Source of the DNA: DATARH01 sp036268075
Lineage (GTDB): Bacteria > Pseudomonadota > Alphaproteobacteria > ATCC43930 > CGMCC-115725
Assembly: GCA_036268075.1 (NCBI GenBank)
Contig: DATAUV010000001.1
Location: 160,750 to 224,749, forward strand
DNA length: 64,000 nucleotides
Direction of reading: 5' to 3'
The notes under the pieces were generated by a model that worked only from the letters and a program-made list of their open reading frames with translations, was not told the DNA's origin and did not search any database. The position numbers were made by a program, and so were the translations under genes. Each line of letters begins with the position of its first letter. Position 1 is the stretch's first letter. Below, piece after piece: positions 51,679 through 60,829 of the stretch.

Positions 51679-53115
51679 TCATACCACCGGCAGGCTCAGC
51701 GGCACGATCTCATCATGCTGACGGCGGAGATAGTCGCGGCCAGGGGCGGCGCGTTCCATCCGCTCCTGCGCCGCGCGCAGCCGAGCCCCGGCGCCTTCGC
51801 GGTCGAGCGTGGTGACCTTGCGGTCGGCGACGACCTGATGCCCGTCGACGAACACGTCGCGCACCGCCCGGTCGGCGGCGTGATAGACGAACGATCGCAG
51901 CGGGTCGCGCGCCGGCTGCATCTGCGGGCAGTCGAGGTCGACCAGCACCAGGTCCGCCTTCATCCCCGGCGCGAGCCGGCCGATGTCGTCGCGCAGCAGC
52001 GCCGTCGCGCCGCCCACTGTCGCGGCGTTGAACAGGTCGGCGGTCGACACGGCGGCGATGTCGCGCGCGGCGATGCGGGCGAGCACGGCGGCCTTGCGCA
52101 TCTCCTCGACGAGGTTGTGGGGGCTGCAATCGGTGCCGAGCCCCATCACGACTCCAGCGCGCAGGAAATCGCCGAAATTCTCCATCGTCTGGCCATAGCG
52201 GGCGAACGGCGTCGGGCAATGCGCGACGGCGCAGCCGCTTTCGGCGAGGATCGCGAGGTCGGTCCTGGTCCAATGCCGGACCCACGAGTTCGTGTCGAGG
52301 AACAGCGCGTGGCCGAGGATCGCGCCGGGCCCGAGCAGCCCCATATCGTGCGCCCACTGCACCGGAGTGCGACCGTGCCGCCGGATCATCTCGCGCACCT
52401 CGCTGACGCTTTGCGAGACGTGCACGGTCAGCGGCAGCCGCCGCTCTTTCGCGAGCGCCGCGCTGTCGCGAAGCAACTCCTCGGTGCAGGTGTCGATTTG
52501 CATCGGCGACACGACGCCGGATAGCCGGCCGCACGGATGCGCCGCCGCCGCGTCGAGGAACCTGACGGCCGTGTCGAACCCGGCCCGGCCGCGCGCCTCG
52601 TCCCAGGCATAGCGCAGCTCGTGGTCGTCCTCGAGGTACCAGCGCGCCGAGGCGTAGCCGGGCGCGAGAAACCCGCGCATCCCGCTTTGCGCGAACAGCT
52701 CGACCCACCCGTCCCAGGGCGCCGAGATGTCGACCAGCGACGTGACTCCGCACGACAGCAGCTCGGCAAAGGCGAACTCGGCGCTGGCCGCGCGCGCGTC
52801 GTCATCCGGCGCCGAGAACGCCTGGCCACGCTCGTAGAGCCCGGTCATGTGCATCCCCGGCAACCCATGCTCCTCGCGCACCCCGCGATAGAGCGGCTCG
52901 TGATGCGGGTGCGAGTGGATGTCGACCAACCCGGGGATCACGAACAGCTTCGCCCCGTCGATGACCCGGTCAGCCGCGCCGGCGAACCCGGGACCGACAT
53001 GGGTGATCCGGTCGTCGCTGAAGGCGACATCTATGCCGCAACGATAGGTGTGGCGCCGCGCTGCCGCATCCCAGGCGGCAACCCAGGCGGCGTTGCGGAT
53101 CACAGTCGTAGCCAT
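51679..53115 (-). CDS. Amidohydrolase (cytosine deaminase/TRZ-ATZ type)
   Basis: A 478-residue metal-dependent hydrolase. PGLVDIHSHPHHEP is the HxH motif at the start of the barrel; LTVHVSQSVSEV has the third His, AILGHALFLD the fourth and MGLGTDCSPHNLVEEM the metal Asp. The N- and C-terminal beta sandwich is seen in RLAPGMKADLVLVDLD. It deaminates or dechlorinates a heterocyclic or amide compound. The ATG at 53115 has GAGAGGGACGC upstream; the longer frame above it runs through a palindromic repeat. The substrate is unknown. Confidence 0.9.
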   Translation of the reverse strand: MATTVIRNAAWVAAWDAAARRHTYRCGIDVAFSDDRITHVGPGFAGAADRVIDGAKLFVIPGLVDIHSHPHHEPLYRGVREEHGLPGMHMTGLYERGQAFSAPDDDARAASAEFAFAELLSCGVTSLVDISAPWDGWVELFAQSGMRGFLAPGYASARWYLEDDHELRYAWDEARGRAGFDTAVRFLDAAAAHPCGRLSGVVSPMQIDTCTEELLRDSAALAKERRLPLTVHVSQSVSEVREMIRRHGRTPVQWAHDMGLLGPGAILGHALFLDTNSWVRHWTRTDLAILAESGCAVAHCPTPFARYGQTMENFGDFLRAGVVMGLGTDCSPHNLVEEMRKAAVLARIAARDIAAVSTADLFNAATVGGATALLRDDIGRLAPGMKADLVLVDLDCPQMQPARDPLRSFVYHAADRAVRDVFVDGHQVVADRKVTTLDREGAGARLRAAQERMERAAPGRDYLRRQHDEIVPLSLPVV

Positions 53116-53162
53116 GCGTCCCTCTCCCGAAACCTGACTCCCGTCGCAACAACCGCTCGGTC

Positions 53163-53238
53163 GTCCCGGCGAGAGCCGGGACCCATCCTGCAACTGTTCG
53201 AGCGGCGGGGAAATGGATCCCGGCTTTCGCCGGGATGG
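53163..53238. repeat. Intergenic inverted repeat
   Basis: GTCCCGGCGAGAGCCGGGACCCAT at the left and ATGGATCCCGGCTTTCGCCGGGATGGC at the right form an inverted repeat, each arm itself a small hairpin. This make of element is very common between genes in proteobacteria. It lies between the divergent amidohydrolase and P1 peptidase genes. Confidence 0.8.
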
Positions 53239-53283
53239 CAACTCGATTAAGGGAGTCGGAAGATCGGATAAGGGAACTTCGAG

Positions 53284-54291
53284 ATGGCCACCCCGGGTCC
53301 GCGCAACCTGATCACCGACGTGCCGGGCATTCTCGTCGGCCAGGCCGAGCATCGCGCCGGCATTACCGGCACGACGGTCGTACTCGCCGAGGCGCCGGCG
53401 GTCGCGGCGGTCGATGTTCGCGGCGGCGCGCCGGGCAGCCGCGAAACCGAACTGCTCGGCCCCGGCACGCTGGTCGAGCGCGTCGATGCGATCGTGCTGT
53501 CGGGCGGCTCGGCTTTCGGGCTAGACGCGGCGGGAGGGGTCATGGAGCACCTGGCCGCCGCAGGTCGCGGGTTTCAGGTGCGCGACGCGCGGGTCCCGAT
53601 CGTGCCGGCGGCGATCATCTTCGACCTCGCCTTTCCCGGCCGGAAGATGTGGCAGGGCGCCTCGCCGCATCGCCGCCTCGGCCAGATCGCGGTGTCGCGC
53701 GCGGCCGGGGATTTCGCGCTCGGCAACGCCGGCGCCGGGCTCGGCGCCAAGGCCGGCAACCTCAAGGGCGGAATCGGCAGCGCGTCGCTGCGCCTGTCGG
53801 ATGGGGGGATGGTCGGCGCGCTCGTGATCGTCAACAGCGCCGGCTCCGTGGTGCGGCCCGATTGCGGGCGGCTATGGGCGGCGGATCACGCGCTCGCCGG
53901 CGAGATCCCGCCACAGCCGCCGCTGCCGGAAACTCCGCTCGACCCCGAGGATTTCTCCGCCTGCGGGCCCTGGGCGACGATGACCAACACGACGATCGCA
54001 ATCGTCGCGACCGACCTGCCGCTCGACAAGAATTCGTGTCGGCGGCTCGCGGTGATGGCGCAGGACGGGCTCGCGCGGGCGATCCGGCCGGCGCATACGC
54101 CGTTCGACGGCGACACGGTCTTCGCGCTCTCGACCGGGGCCGGCGGGTGCATCGATCCGTTCCGGCTGGCGAGGCTCGGCAGCGTCGCGGCCGATTGCCT
54201 GGCGCGCGCGATCATGCGCGGGGTCGTCGCGGCCGCGCCGCTGGGGGGTTACCCGAACTGGCAGAGTAAATGGGGCGTCAAGCGGCGTTGA
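53284..54291 (+). CDS. P1 (S58/DmpA-like) family aminopeptidase
   Basis: A 335-residue self-cleaving N-terminal-nucleophile hydrolase. ITDVPGILVGQAEH opens the family, VDAIVLSGGSAFGLDAAGGVMEHL and GNAGAGLGAKAGNLKGGIGSASLRL are core motifs. Chain cleavage should occur before the Thr or Ser of MTNTTIAIVATDLPL, where DmpA has GS-VVVATD; here a Thr would be the nucleophile. It trims N-terminal residues from peptides, amides or beta-peptides. It is convergent with the hybrid kinase gene, overlapping 14 bases. Confidence 0.88.
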   Translation: MATPGPRNLITDVPGILVGQAEHRAGITGTTVVLAEAPAVAAVDVRGGAPGSRETELLGPGTLVERVDAIVLSGGSAFGLDAAGGVMEHLAAAGRGFQVRDARVPIVPAAIIFDLAFPGRKMWQGASPHRRLGQIAVSRAAGDFALGNAGAGLGAKAGNLKGGIGSASLRLSDGGMVGALVIVNSAGSVVRPDCGRLWAADHALAGEIPPQPPLPETPLDPEDFSACGPWATMTNTTIAIVATDLPLDKNSCRRLAVMAQDGLARAIRPAHTPFDGDTVFALSTGAGGCIDPFRLARLGSVAADCLARAIMRGVVAAAPLGGYPNWQSKWGVKRR

Positions 54292-55477
54292 GCGGCTGGC
54301 GCATCGCGGCGTCGAACACCGCGCGTTCGGGCGGGAAGGTGATCGTCACTCGCGTGCCGACCCCGACCGTGCTGGCGAGCGACAGCGAGCCGCCGTGCAA
54401 TTCGATGATCGCCTTGACCAGCGGCAGGCCGAGCCCAGTCCCCTGGTGCTGGCGGCTCAATGACGAATCGACCTGAACAAACGGTTCCAGCACGCGGCCG
54501 ATATCGTCCGGCGCGATGCCGATGCCGGTGTCGACGACGGTCAGCGCTAGACCCGTCTCATCGTCGTAGTCGCCGACGATCTCGATGTGCCCACCCGGCG
54601 GGGTGAATTTCGCCGCGTTGGTGACGAGGTTGAGCAGCACCTGCTTGGTCTTGCGCTCGTCGGCCCGCAACAGCGGCAGGTCGCACGGCAGATGCGTCGC
54701 GTTGGAAAGCCCCGCGTCGCGAATGCGGGTGCTGGTGAGCTGGCCGACCGCGCGGATCATGTCGCGCAGGTCGAACACGTCTTCGTAAAGCTCCAGCTTG
54801 CCCGATTCCGCCTTCGACAGATCGAGGATGTCGTTGATGATCTGCAACAGATGCGTCCCGCTGGCGTGGATGTCGCCGACATAGTTGCGGTATTGCTCGT
54901 TGCCGAGCGCGCCCAGCACCTCGCGCAGCATCATCTCGGAAAACCCGATGATCGCGTTGAGCGGCGTGCGCAATTCGTGGCTGACCGTGGCGAGAAACCC
55001 GGATTTGGCGCGGCTCGCCGCCTCGGCCTCTTCCTTGGCGAGGCGCAGCGCGTCATAGGCGGCCTCGCGCTCTTGCTGGAGCTTGACCAGATCGAAGCAG
55101 CGGTCGAGCACGGCGAGCAGCGTTCCCGGGTCGCAGGATTTGTCGAAATAATCGTAGGCACCCCGGCGCAAGGCGGCGATCGCGGTCTGCGTGTCGAGCT
55201 CGGCGGTCATCACGACGCAGATCAAATCGGGCCGCTCGGCACGCAGCCGCGCCAGCACGTCGACCCCCGAGGTCACGCCCAGCCGCACATCGACAAACAC
55301 CACCGGCGCGTCGATAAAGCCGGGGCTCGCGCGATCGATCATCGCCAGCGCGTCGTCCGCGCCGGTCGCGATCGCCACGCGATAGCCGTGCGGCTCGATC
55401 ACCGCGGCGAGCGACTCGGCGAAATCGCCGTCGTCGTCGATGATCAGCACCGACCGTCGCAAGGCGCCCGCCTCCAT
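54278..55477 (-). CDS. Receiver-histidine kinase hybrid
   Basis: A 399-residue cytosolic signalling protein. Residues 8-125 are a receiver domain with phospho-acceptor Asp63 (VVFVDVRLG) and Lys in DYFDKS. A short coiled linker (QQEREAAYDALRLAKEEAEAASRAK) leads to the HisKA domain with His167 in FLATVSHELRTPLNAIIGFS, then HATPase_c with NLVTNAAKFTPPGG, VVDTGIGIAPDDIGRVLEPF and GTGLGLPLVKAI. No membrane segment is present. The receiver lies before the kinase, so it is likely driven by the upstream membrane kinase. It is third in a three-gene operon starting 17 bases after the double-receiver gene. Confidence 0.92.
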   Translation of the reverse strand: MEAGALRRSVLIIDDDGDFAESLAAVIEPHGYRVAIATGADDALAMIDRASPGFIDAPVVFVDVRLGVTSGVDVLARLRAERPDLICVVMTAELDTQTAIAALRRGAYDYFDKSCDPGTLLAVLDRCFDLVKLQQEREAAYDALRLAKEEAEAASRAKSGFLATVSHELRTPLNAIIGFSEMMLREVLGALGNEQYRNYVGDIHASGTHLLQIINDILDLSKAESGKLELYEDVFDLRDMIRAVGQLTSTRIRDAGLSNATHLPCDLPLLRADERKTKQVLLNLVTNAAKFTPPGGHIEIVGDYDDETGLALTVVDTGIGIAPDDIGRVLEPFVQVDSSLSRQHQGTGLGLPLVKAIIELHGGSLSLASTVGVGTRVTITFPPERAVFDAAMRQPLNAA

Positions 55478-55494
55478 GACTCGCGCCGCCCGCC

Positions 55495-56226
55495 CTAGCC
55501 CGCCGCCGGCACGACCGCGGCGCCGACCGCCGCCAGCAGCGCGCGCGGATCGAACGGCTTTTGCAAGAGCCCGTGCGCGCGCAGGCCAAACCCGGCGACG
55601 CTCTCCGCGACCTCGTCGGAATAGCCGCCGGTGACGAGGATCGTCGGGATGGACTTGCATACATCGAGCAGCCGCGCCATCCCCTCCGGCCCGGCGAGCA
55701 CCGCGAGACCGAGATCGAGGATCAGGCAGTCGGGCATCCGCTTGTCGATCTCGGCAACCGCTTCGCGACCGTTCGCGGCGAGGTGCAGGTCGAAATCGGC
55801 GGCGGCGAGGATCGGCGTGATGCTCTCGACGAAATCGGGGTCGTCGTCGGCGACCAGCACCCGCCCGCGCGGCGTCACCTGGCCCAGCGTCGCCAGCAGC
55901 TCGGTCGCCGCGAACGGCTTGTAGAGGACGCCCAGCGCGCCGTTTTCGATCGCTTGAGCGATGAGCTGCTCGAGGCTGAACCCGGTCATCATCATCACGC
56001 GGGCCGACGGGCGGATCTTCTTCAGCTCCAGGAACGTCTCGACGCCGTTCATGCCCGGCAGCTTGACGTCGAGGAGCACAAGGTCGAACTCGCCGGCGCG
56101 GAACGCCTCGATCCCATCCTCGCCGCTATGCGCCAGCTCGACCGGGTGCCCGCGCAGTTCGAGCACGTCGGCGAGGCTCTCGGCGTGGTCGACGTCGTCG
56201 TCGACGATCAATACGCGCTGTTTCAT
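55495..56226 (-). CDS. Double-receiver response regulator
   Basis: A 243-residue protein made only of two receiver domains. The first has VLIVDDDVDH, acceptor Asp53 in LVLLDVKLPGMNG and Lys103 in YKPF. The second has VLVADDDPDF, acceptor Asp171 in LILDLGL and Lys223 in LQKPF. There is no DNA-binding or output domain, so it is a phosphorelay intermediate or an allosteric partner. Its ATG overlaps the stop of the membrane kinase (ATGA). Confidence 0.92.
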   Translation of the reverse strand: MKQRVLIVDDDVDHAESLADVLELRGHPVELAHSGEDGIEAFRAGEFDLVLLDVKLPGMNGVETFLELKKIRPSARVMMMTGFSLEQLIAQAIENGALGVLYKPFAATELLATLGQVTPRGRVLVADDDPDFVESITPILAAADFDLHLAANGREAVAEIDKRMPDCLILDLGLAVLAGPEGMARLLDVCKSIPTILVTGGYSDEVAESVAGFGLRAHGLLQKPFDPRALLAAVGAAVVPAAG

Positions 56227-57935
56227 GCTGCGGCCTTCACCTCCTCTTCGTGGGGCAGCCGGATCGTGAAGCAGGTGCCCTGACCAACCATGCTGTCCAC
56301 CTCGATCGTCCCGCCGTGCTGGCCGACGATCTGCTTGACCGTCGCGAGCCCGAGCCCGGTGCCAAAGCTCTTGGTGCTGAACAGCGGCTCGAAGATGCGC
56401 ACGCGATTCTCGGCCGGAATGCCGGGACCGGTGTCCTGCACCTTGAGCTCGACCGCATCCTCGTCGGCGCGCGTCTGCACCGTGATGCGCCTCTCGCGGC
56501 CGTCAACGGGCACCTCGCCCAGCGCCTGGGCGGCATTGTCGATGAGGTTGATGACGACGCGCCGGATGCGGTCGCCGTCGATCGACACCGACCGGCCCGC
56601 GGCGCGGAAATCCTCGACCAGTGCGATCGGCGCCGGCACCTGTTGCTCGCTCAGCACCTCTTTGAGCCAAGCGTCGAAATCGACCGCCGCACGACGCAGC
56701 TCGCGGTGCCGGGCGTATTCGAGAAGATCGCCGATGATGCGGTTGCAGCGCTCGATGCTGCGCTCCATTCGGGCGATCGGGCGATCGAGCTTGAGACCGG
56801 CGCCGTCCGCCATCTCCTTGACGCTGAAGAGAGTGTTGCGGATCGCGCTGAGCGGGTTGCGCAGCTCATGCGCGACCGTCGCGGTGAGCTGGCCGAGTAC
56901 CGACAGGCGCTCCTTCTTCAACAGCTCGGCCTCGGTGACGAGCCGCGCGTGCTCGACCTCGATCTTCTCGGCCTTGACCGCGGCGAGGGTCGCGTAGACG
57001 CGGAACTGGCGGGCGATCATCGCCACCATCACCGCCACGCCGATTGCCCCCAGCAGCGCCAGCGCGCCGAGCAGCATCGCCTGGTGCGACCAGTCGCCCA
57101 GCGCGACATTGCCGTTGCGGGCCACCATGATCTTGAGCGGATAGTCGGCAAGCTCGCGGCTCGCTTCGAGCGACCCCGGCGGGATCTCCTGGGCCGGGTA
57201 CCGCGCCAGCACCACCCCGTCCTGCCGCACCAGCGCCACCGCGCCGCCCGGCCCCAACGGCACCGACTCGAAGAAGCTGGCGAAATCTGCTTGCGGCAAT
57301 AACCCGACGACGTAGCCGAGCGCCTGCCCCGACCCATCGACGACCCGGCGCGCATAGGGGATCAGCCCGGCGCCCGTCCGCGGATCGACAAACGGCGCGC
57401 CAATAGCAGAATCGACCCGCGGCCGCGCCTGAAGCAGCCCGAGAAATTCGTTCTTGGCTAGATCCATCGCGACCGGCGGCCACCAGCCGGCCGCCTCGAC
57501 GACCGCGCCATCCCGCCCAACCGCGGCGATCGCCGCGAACGGCGACGCAGGGCCGAGCCCATATTCGAGGATCGTCCGGGCCCGCGCGGCCATCGTGCCC
57601 TCGGCGAAAGCGGGCGAGTCAGAGCCCGATTCCTGGTGCAGCCGCTCCGATAGGGATTTGAGCACCGCGTCGGCGGCGGCAAACGAGTGATTGGCCGATG
57701 CCGCGACGACGGCATCAAGCCGGCCCATCTCGGCCTGCGTCGCATCCAGCGCCTGCTCGCGCAAATGCCCGGCGACCAGTCCGGTGAGCATCAGGATCGC
57801 CGCGATCAGCACGATCCCGGACGCGATCAACAGGGTCACCGGACGGACGCTCGACCAGGCCCAGTCATGCCGGTGTACCGGCGGCCGCCAATCAGCAAGT
57901 GAGGTCACGCCATTTCCATCCCAAACGCGGGCCAT
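56223..57935 (-). CDS. Membrane sensor histidine kinase
   Basis: A 570-residue inner-membrane kinase. A transmembrane helix at about 34-56 and another at 287-308 bound a periplasmic sensor with a double-Cache-like pattern (ILEYGLGPASPFAAIAAVGRDGAVV, GAPFVDPRTGAGLIPYARRV, VALVRQDGVVLARYP). The HisKA motif has His356 in TATVAHELRNPLSAIRNTL, and the ATPase has NLIDNAAQAL, VQDTGPGIPAENRVRIFEPLFSTK and GTGLGLATVKQI. The H-E-L-R-N-P form and STK loop are NtrB/DctB-like. It heads the signalling operon; the ligand is unknown, perhaps a small carboxylate. Confidence 0.92.
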   Translation of the reverse strand: MARVWDGNGVTSLADWRPPVHRHDWAWSSVRPVTLLIASGIVLIAAILMLTGLVAGHLREQALDATQAEMGRLDAVVAASANHSFAAADAVLKSLSERLHQESGSDSPAFAEGTMAARARTILEYGLGPASPFAAIAAVGRDGAVVEAAGWWPPVAMDLAKNEFLGLLQARPRVDSAIGAPFVDPRTGAGLIPYARRVVDGSGQALGYVVGLLPQADFASFFESVPLGPGGAVALVRQDGVVLARYPAQEIPPGSLEASRELADYPLKIMVARNGNVALGDWSHQAMLLGALALLGAIGVAVMVAMIARQFRVYATLAAVKAEKIEVEHARLVTEAELLKKERLSVLGQLTATVAHELRNPLSAIRNTLFSVKEMADGAGLKLDRPIARMERSIERCNRIIGDLLEYARHRELRRAAVDFDAWLKEVLSEQQVPAPIALVEDFRAAGRSVSIDGDRIRRVVINLIDNAAQALGEVPVDGRERRITVQTRADEDAVELKVQDTGPGIPAENRVRIFEPLFSTKSFGTGLGLATVKQIVGQHGGTIEVDSMVGQGTCFTIRLPHEEEVKAAA

Positions 57936-58018
57936 CCCAAACGCGGGTGGCGGCCGCGATTGAAGCTGAGCCGGATTGACGAACCCTTAATGCGGCAGGA
58001 CGACGCCAGGTTGTGGGG

Positions 58019-58765
58019 TCAGTGATCCCGCAGCAGCGCCCCGAATCCGTCGCGGCGGTCGGCGATGCCGCTGCTGCGCAGCGCCCACCAATAGGTCGCG
58101 GTGTTGATCGCGACGACCGGCTTCCCGAGCCAGAACTCGACGAACCCGGCAAGCCGCGCCATCGCCAGATTGGTGCCCACCTGGACGACCGCCTCGATCC
58201 CCTCGCCATCGACGCGGCGGATCGCGTCGCGCAGCTCGGCCTCGGAAACATGCGCGATCAATACCGGGCTCGCGCATTTGAGCCCGTCGAGCCTGGCCAC
58301 CTCGTACCCGCAATCGGTAAAGAAGCGCCGCACCTGCTCGTCGGCGACCGGCATATACGGCGTCACGACGCCGATCCGCCGGACGTTGCCATAGGCCGAC
58401 AGCGCTTGGCGCGCCGCGTCCGACCCCATCGTCACCTTGACCCCGGCGCACGCCTCGACCCGCTCCTTGAGCCGCTCGCTGCCGTCGAGGCCGTCCCAGA
58501 ACGTCTCCGACGACATCCCCATGATCAGATGCCCCGGCTCGCAAGTCATCACCCGGTCGATCGCCGCCATCAGCTCGCGCCGCACGGTCTCGATCAGCCG
58601 GGTGAAATCGTCATCGCCGTTGAGCGGATCGTTCGGGATGTGGATGCGCCCGAAATGGTTCGTCACCCCCGCCGGCCGCATGTCGTCGAATTCGGGCTGC
58701 ACCACCGTGTTCGTCGACGGCGCGATCACGCCGAACTTCATCCGGTGGCCGAGGGAATCGGGCAT
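58019..58765 (-). CDS. Maleate isomerase/arylmalonate decarboxylase-family protein, catalytic Cys replaced
   Basis: A 248-residue protein of the Asp/Glu racemase superfamily in the maleate cis-trans isomerase branch. FGVIAPSTNTVVQPEF binds the carboxylate, RRIGVVTPYMPVADEQVRRFF and GKPVVAINTATYWWALR are family segments. The two usual catalytic cysteines are not seen: the first place reads IMGMSSETFWDG and the second VVQVGTNLAMA. Either the chemistry differs or it only binds. ATG at 58765 is used; an ATG at 58741 would remove eight residues. It starts four bases after the DUF2442-HTH gene. Confidence 0.78.
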   Translation of the reverse strand: MPDSLGHRMKFGVIAPSTNTVVQPEFDDMRPAGVTNHFGRIHIPNDPLNGDDDFTRLIETVRRELMAAIDRVMTCEPGHLIMGMSSETFWDGLDGSERLKERVEACAGVKVTMGSDAARQALSAYGNVRRIGVVTPYMPVADEQVRRFFTDCGYEVARLDGLKCASPVLIAHVSEAELRDAIRRVDGEGIEAVVQVGTNLAMARLAGFVEFWLGKPVVAINTATYWWALRSSGIADRRDGFGALLRDH

Positions 58766-58769
58766 TGGA

Positions 58770-59210
58770 TCACCCCATGTCCAAGCCGCGCGTCGCCAAC
58801 GCGACGACCCGCGGTATCGCACGGTCCCCGTGCTCGTAATACGCGATCATCCGCCGGCTAATACCGAGCGCCTTCGCCGCGGTGTCGAGCGTGTAGGCCT
58901 TGCCCTCGCGCCAATGCCGGAACTCGTCCGGGGTCATGGTTTCGCCTGCCTGCTCCCGTGCGAGCCGCCAGAGGGTATCGGCCGACATATCGATCTCGTC
59001 GGTCCACACAACATCGGTCCGATACTCGCCGAGCCGCACTTGCCGGAACAAGTCGGACAAATTCCGCAGGGGTGCGTAGACCTTGAAGCGCCCGATCATC
59101 CCCGACACATCGACGATGTTCTCGCCACCCGCATCCCACCGGACGCGCAAGGTCATCGGCTTCTCGCCGGGAGAAACGGCGGCGATGCGGGGCAGAACCT
59201 TCCTCGGCAT
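58770..59210 (-). CDS. DUF2442-like protein with C-terminal helix-turn-helix
   Basis: A 146-residue protein. The N-terminal half (MTLRVRWDAGGENIVDVSGMIGRFKVYAPLRN…VVWTDEIDMSADTLWRLA) matches DUF2442. The C-terminal half is an XRE-like helix-turn-helix (FRHWREGKAYTLDTAAKALGISRRMIAYYEHGDRAIP). DUF2442 proteins commonly follow DUF4160 genes as toxin-antitoxin-like pairs, and a fused DNA-binding domain would make this the antitoxin/repressor. It begins one base after the DUF4160 stop. The start at 59210 is preferred to the ATG at 59225 that overlaps the upstream gene. Confidence 0.82.
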   Translation of the reverse strand: MPRKVLPRIAAVSPGEKPMTLRVRWDAGGENIVDVSGMIGRFKVYAPLRNLSDLFRQVRLGEYRTDVVWTDEIDMSADTLWRLAREQAGETMTPDEFRHWREGKAYTLDTAAKALGISRRMIAYYEHGDRAIPRVVALATRGLDMG

Positions 59211-59211
59211 C

Positions 59212-59445
59212 CTAATCTCTCTCATTCAGCTCGGCCCACTTGAGGGCCAGGCTCTCTTGGTTGGCGCGCGCCCACGCGATCGCTTCGGCGATCTGGGCGG
59301 GCCGCGCCTCACCGTCGATCACCCGCAGATCCGATATCCGCACCAACACCTGAAAGTCGGGAGCCGTGAGGTGAAAATGCGGCGGCCGGTGATCGTCCGG
59401 GTACAACTGCAGCTTTACAGCGCCAAAGCGCTGCAGGGTCGGCAT
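59212..59445 (-). CDS. DUF4160 family protein, putative toxin
   Basis: A 77-residue DUF4160 protein: GAVKLQLYPDDHRPPHFHL is the diagnostic segment, followed by VRISDLRVIDGEARPAQIAEAIAWARANQESLALKWAELNE. The family is found next to DUF2442 genes in what are thought to be toxin-antitoxin modules; biochemical activity is not known. It is first in the operon and its ATG lies only two bases past a -10-like box, so the mRNA would have almost no leader. Confidence 0.82.
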   Translation of the reverse strand: MPTLQRFGAVKLQLYPDDHRPPHFHLTAPDFQVLVRISDLRVIDGEARPAQIAEAIAWARANQESLALKWAELNERD

Positions 59446-59447
59446 CG

Positions 59448-59477
59448 ATTATGATGCAACTATTGCACTTTTGTCAA
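59448..59477 (-). promoter_or_regulatory. Promoter with palindromic operator for the DUF4160/DUF2442 pair
   Basis: Reading the minus strand, TTGACA (59477-59472) is followed after 18 bases by CATAAT (59453-59448), a good sigma-70 promoter. The spacer contains the perfect palindrome TGCAATAGTTGCA (59467-59455), placed where a bound repressor would block RNA polymerase. The HTH of the second gene is the natural candidate to bind it. Transcription would start about at the ATG, giving a leaderless or near-leaderless mRNA. Confidence 0.6.
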
Positions 59478-59479
59478 AT

Positions 59480-60790
<1,311 letters not shown>

Positions 60791-60829
60791 CGCGTTCTCC
60801 CCCGGCAAGACTGGTTTCGCCAACTCTAA

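Noticed and set aside
51425..51682. Frame reading repeated Pro-Glu-Val-His-Tyr-Cys across the 18-bp repeat
   Set aside because: It overlaps the NIPSNAP start in another frame, has no ribosome site and is explained by an 18-base unit being a multiple of three.
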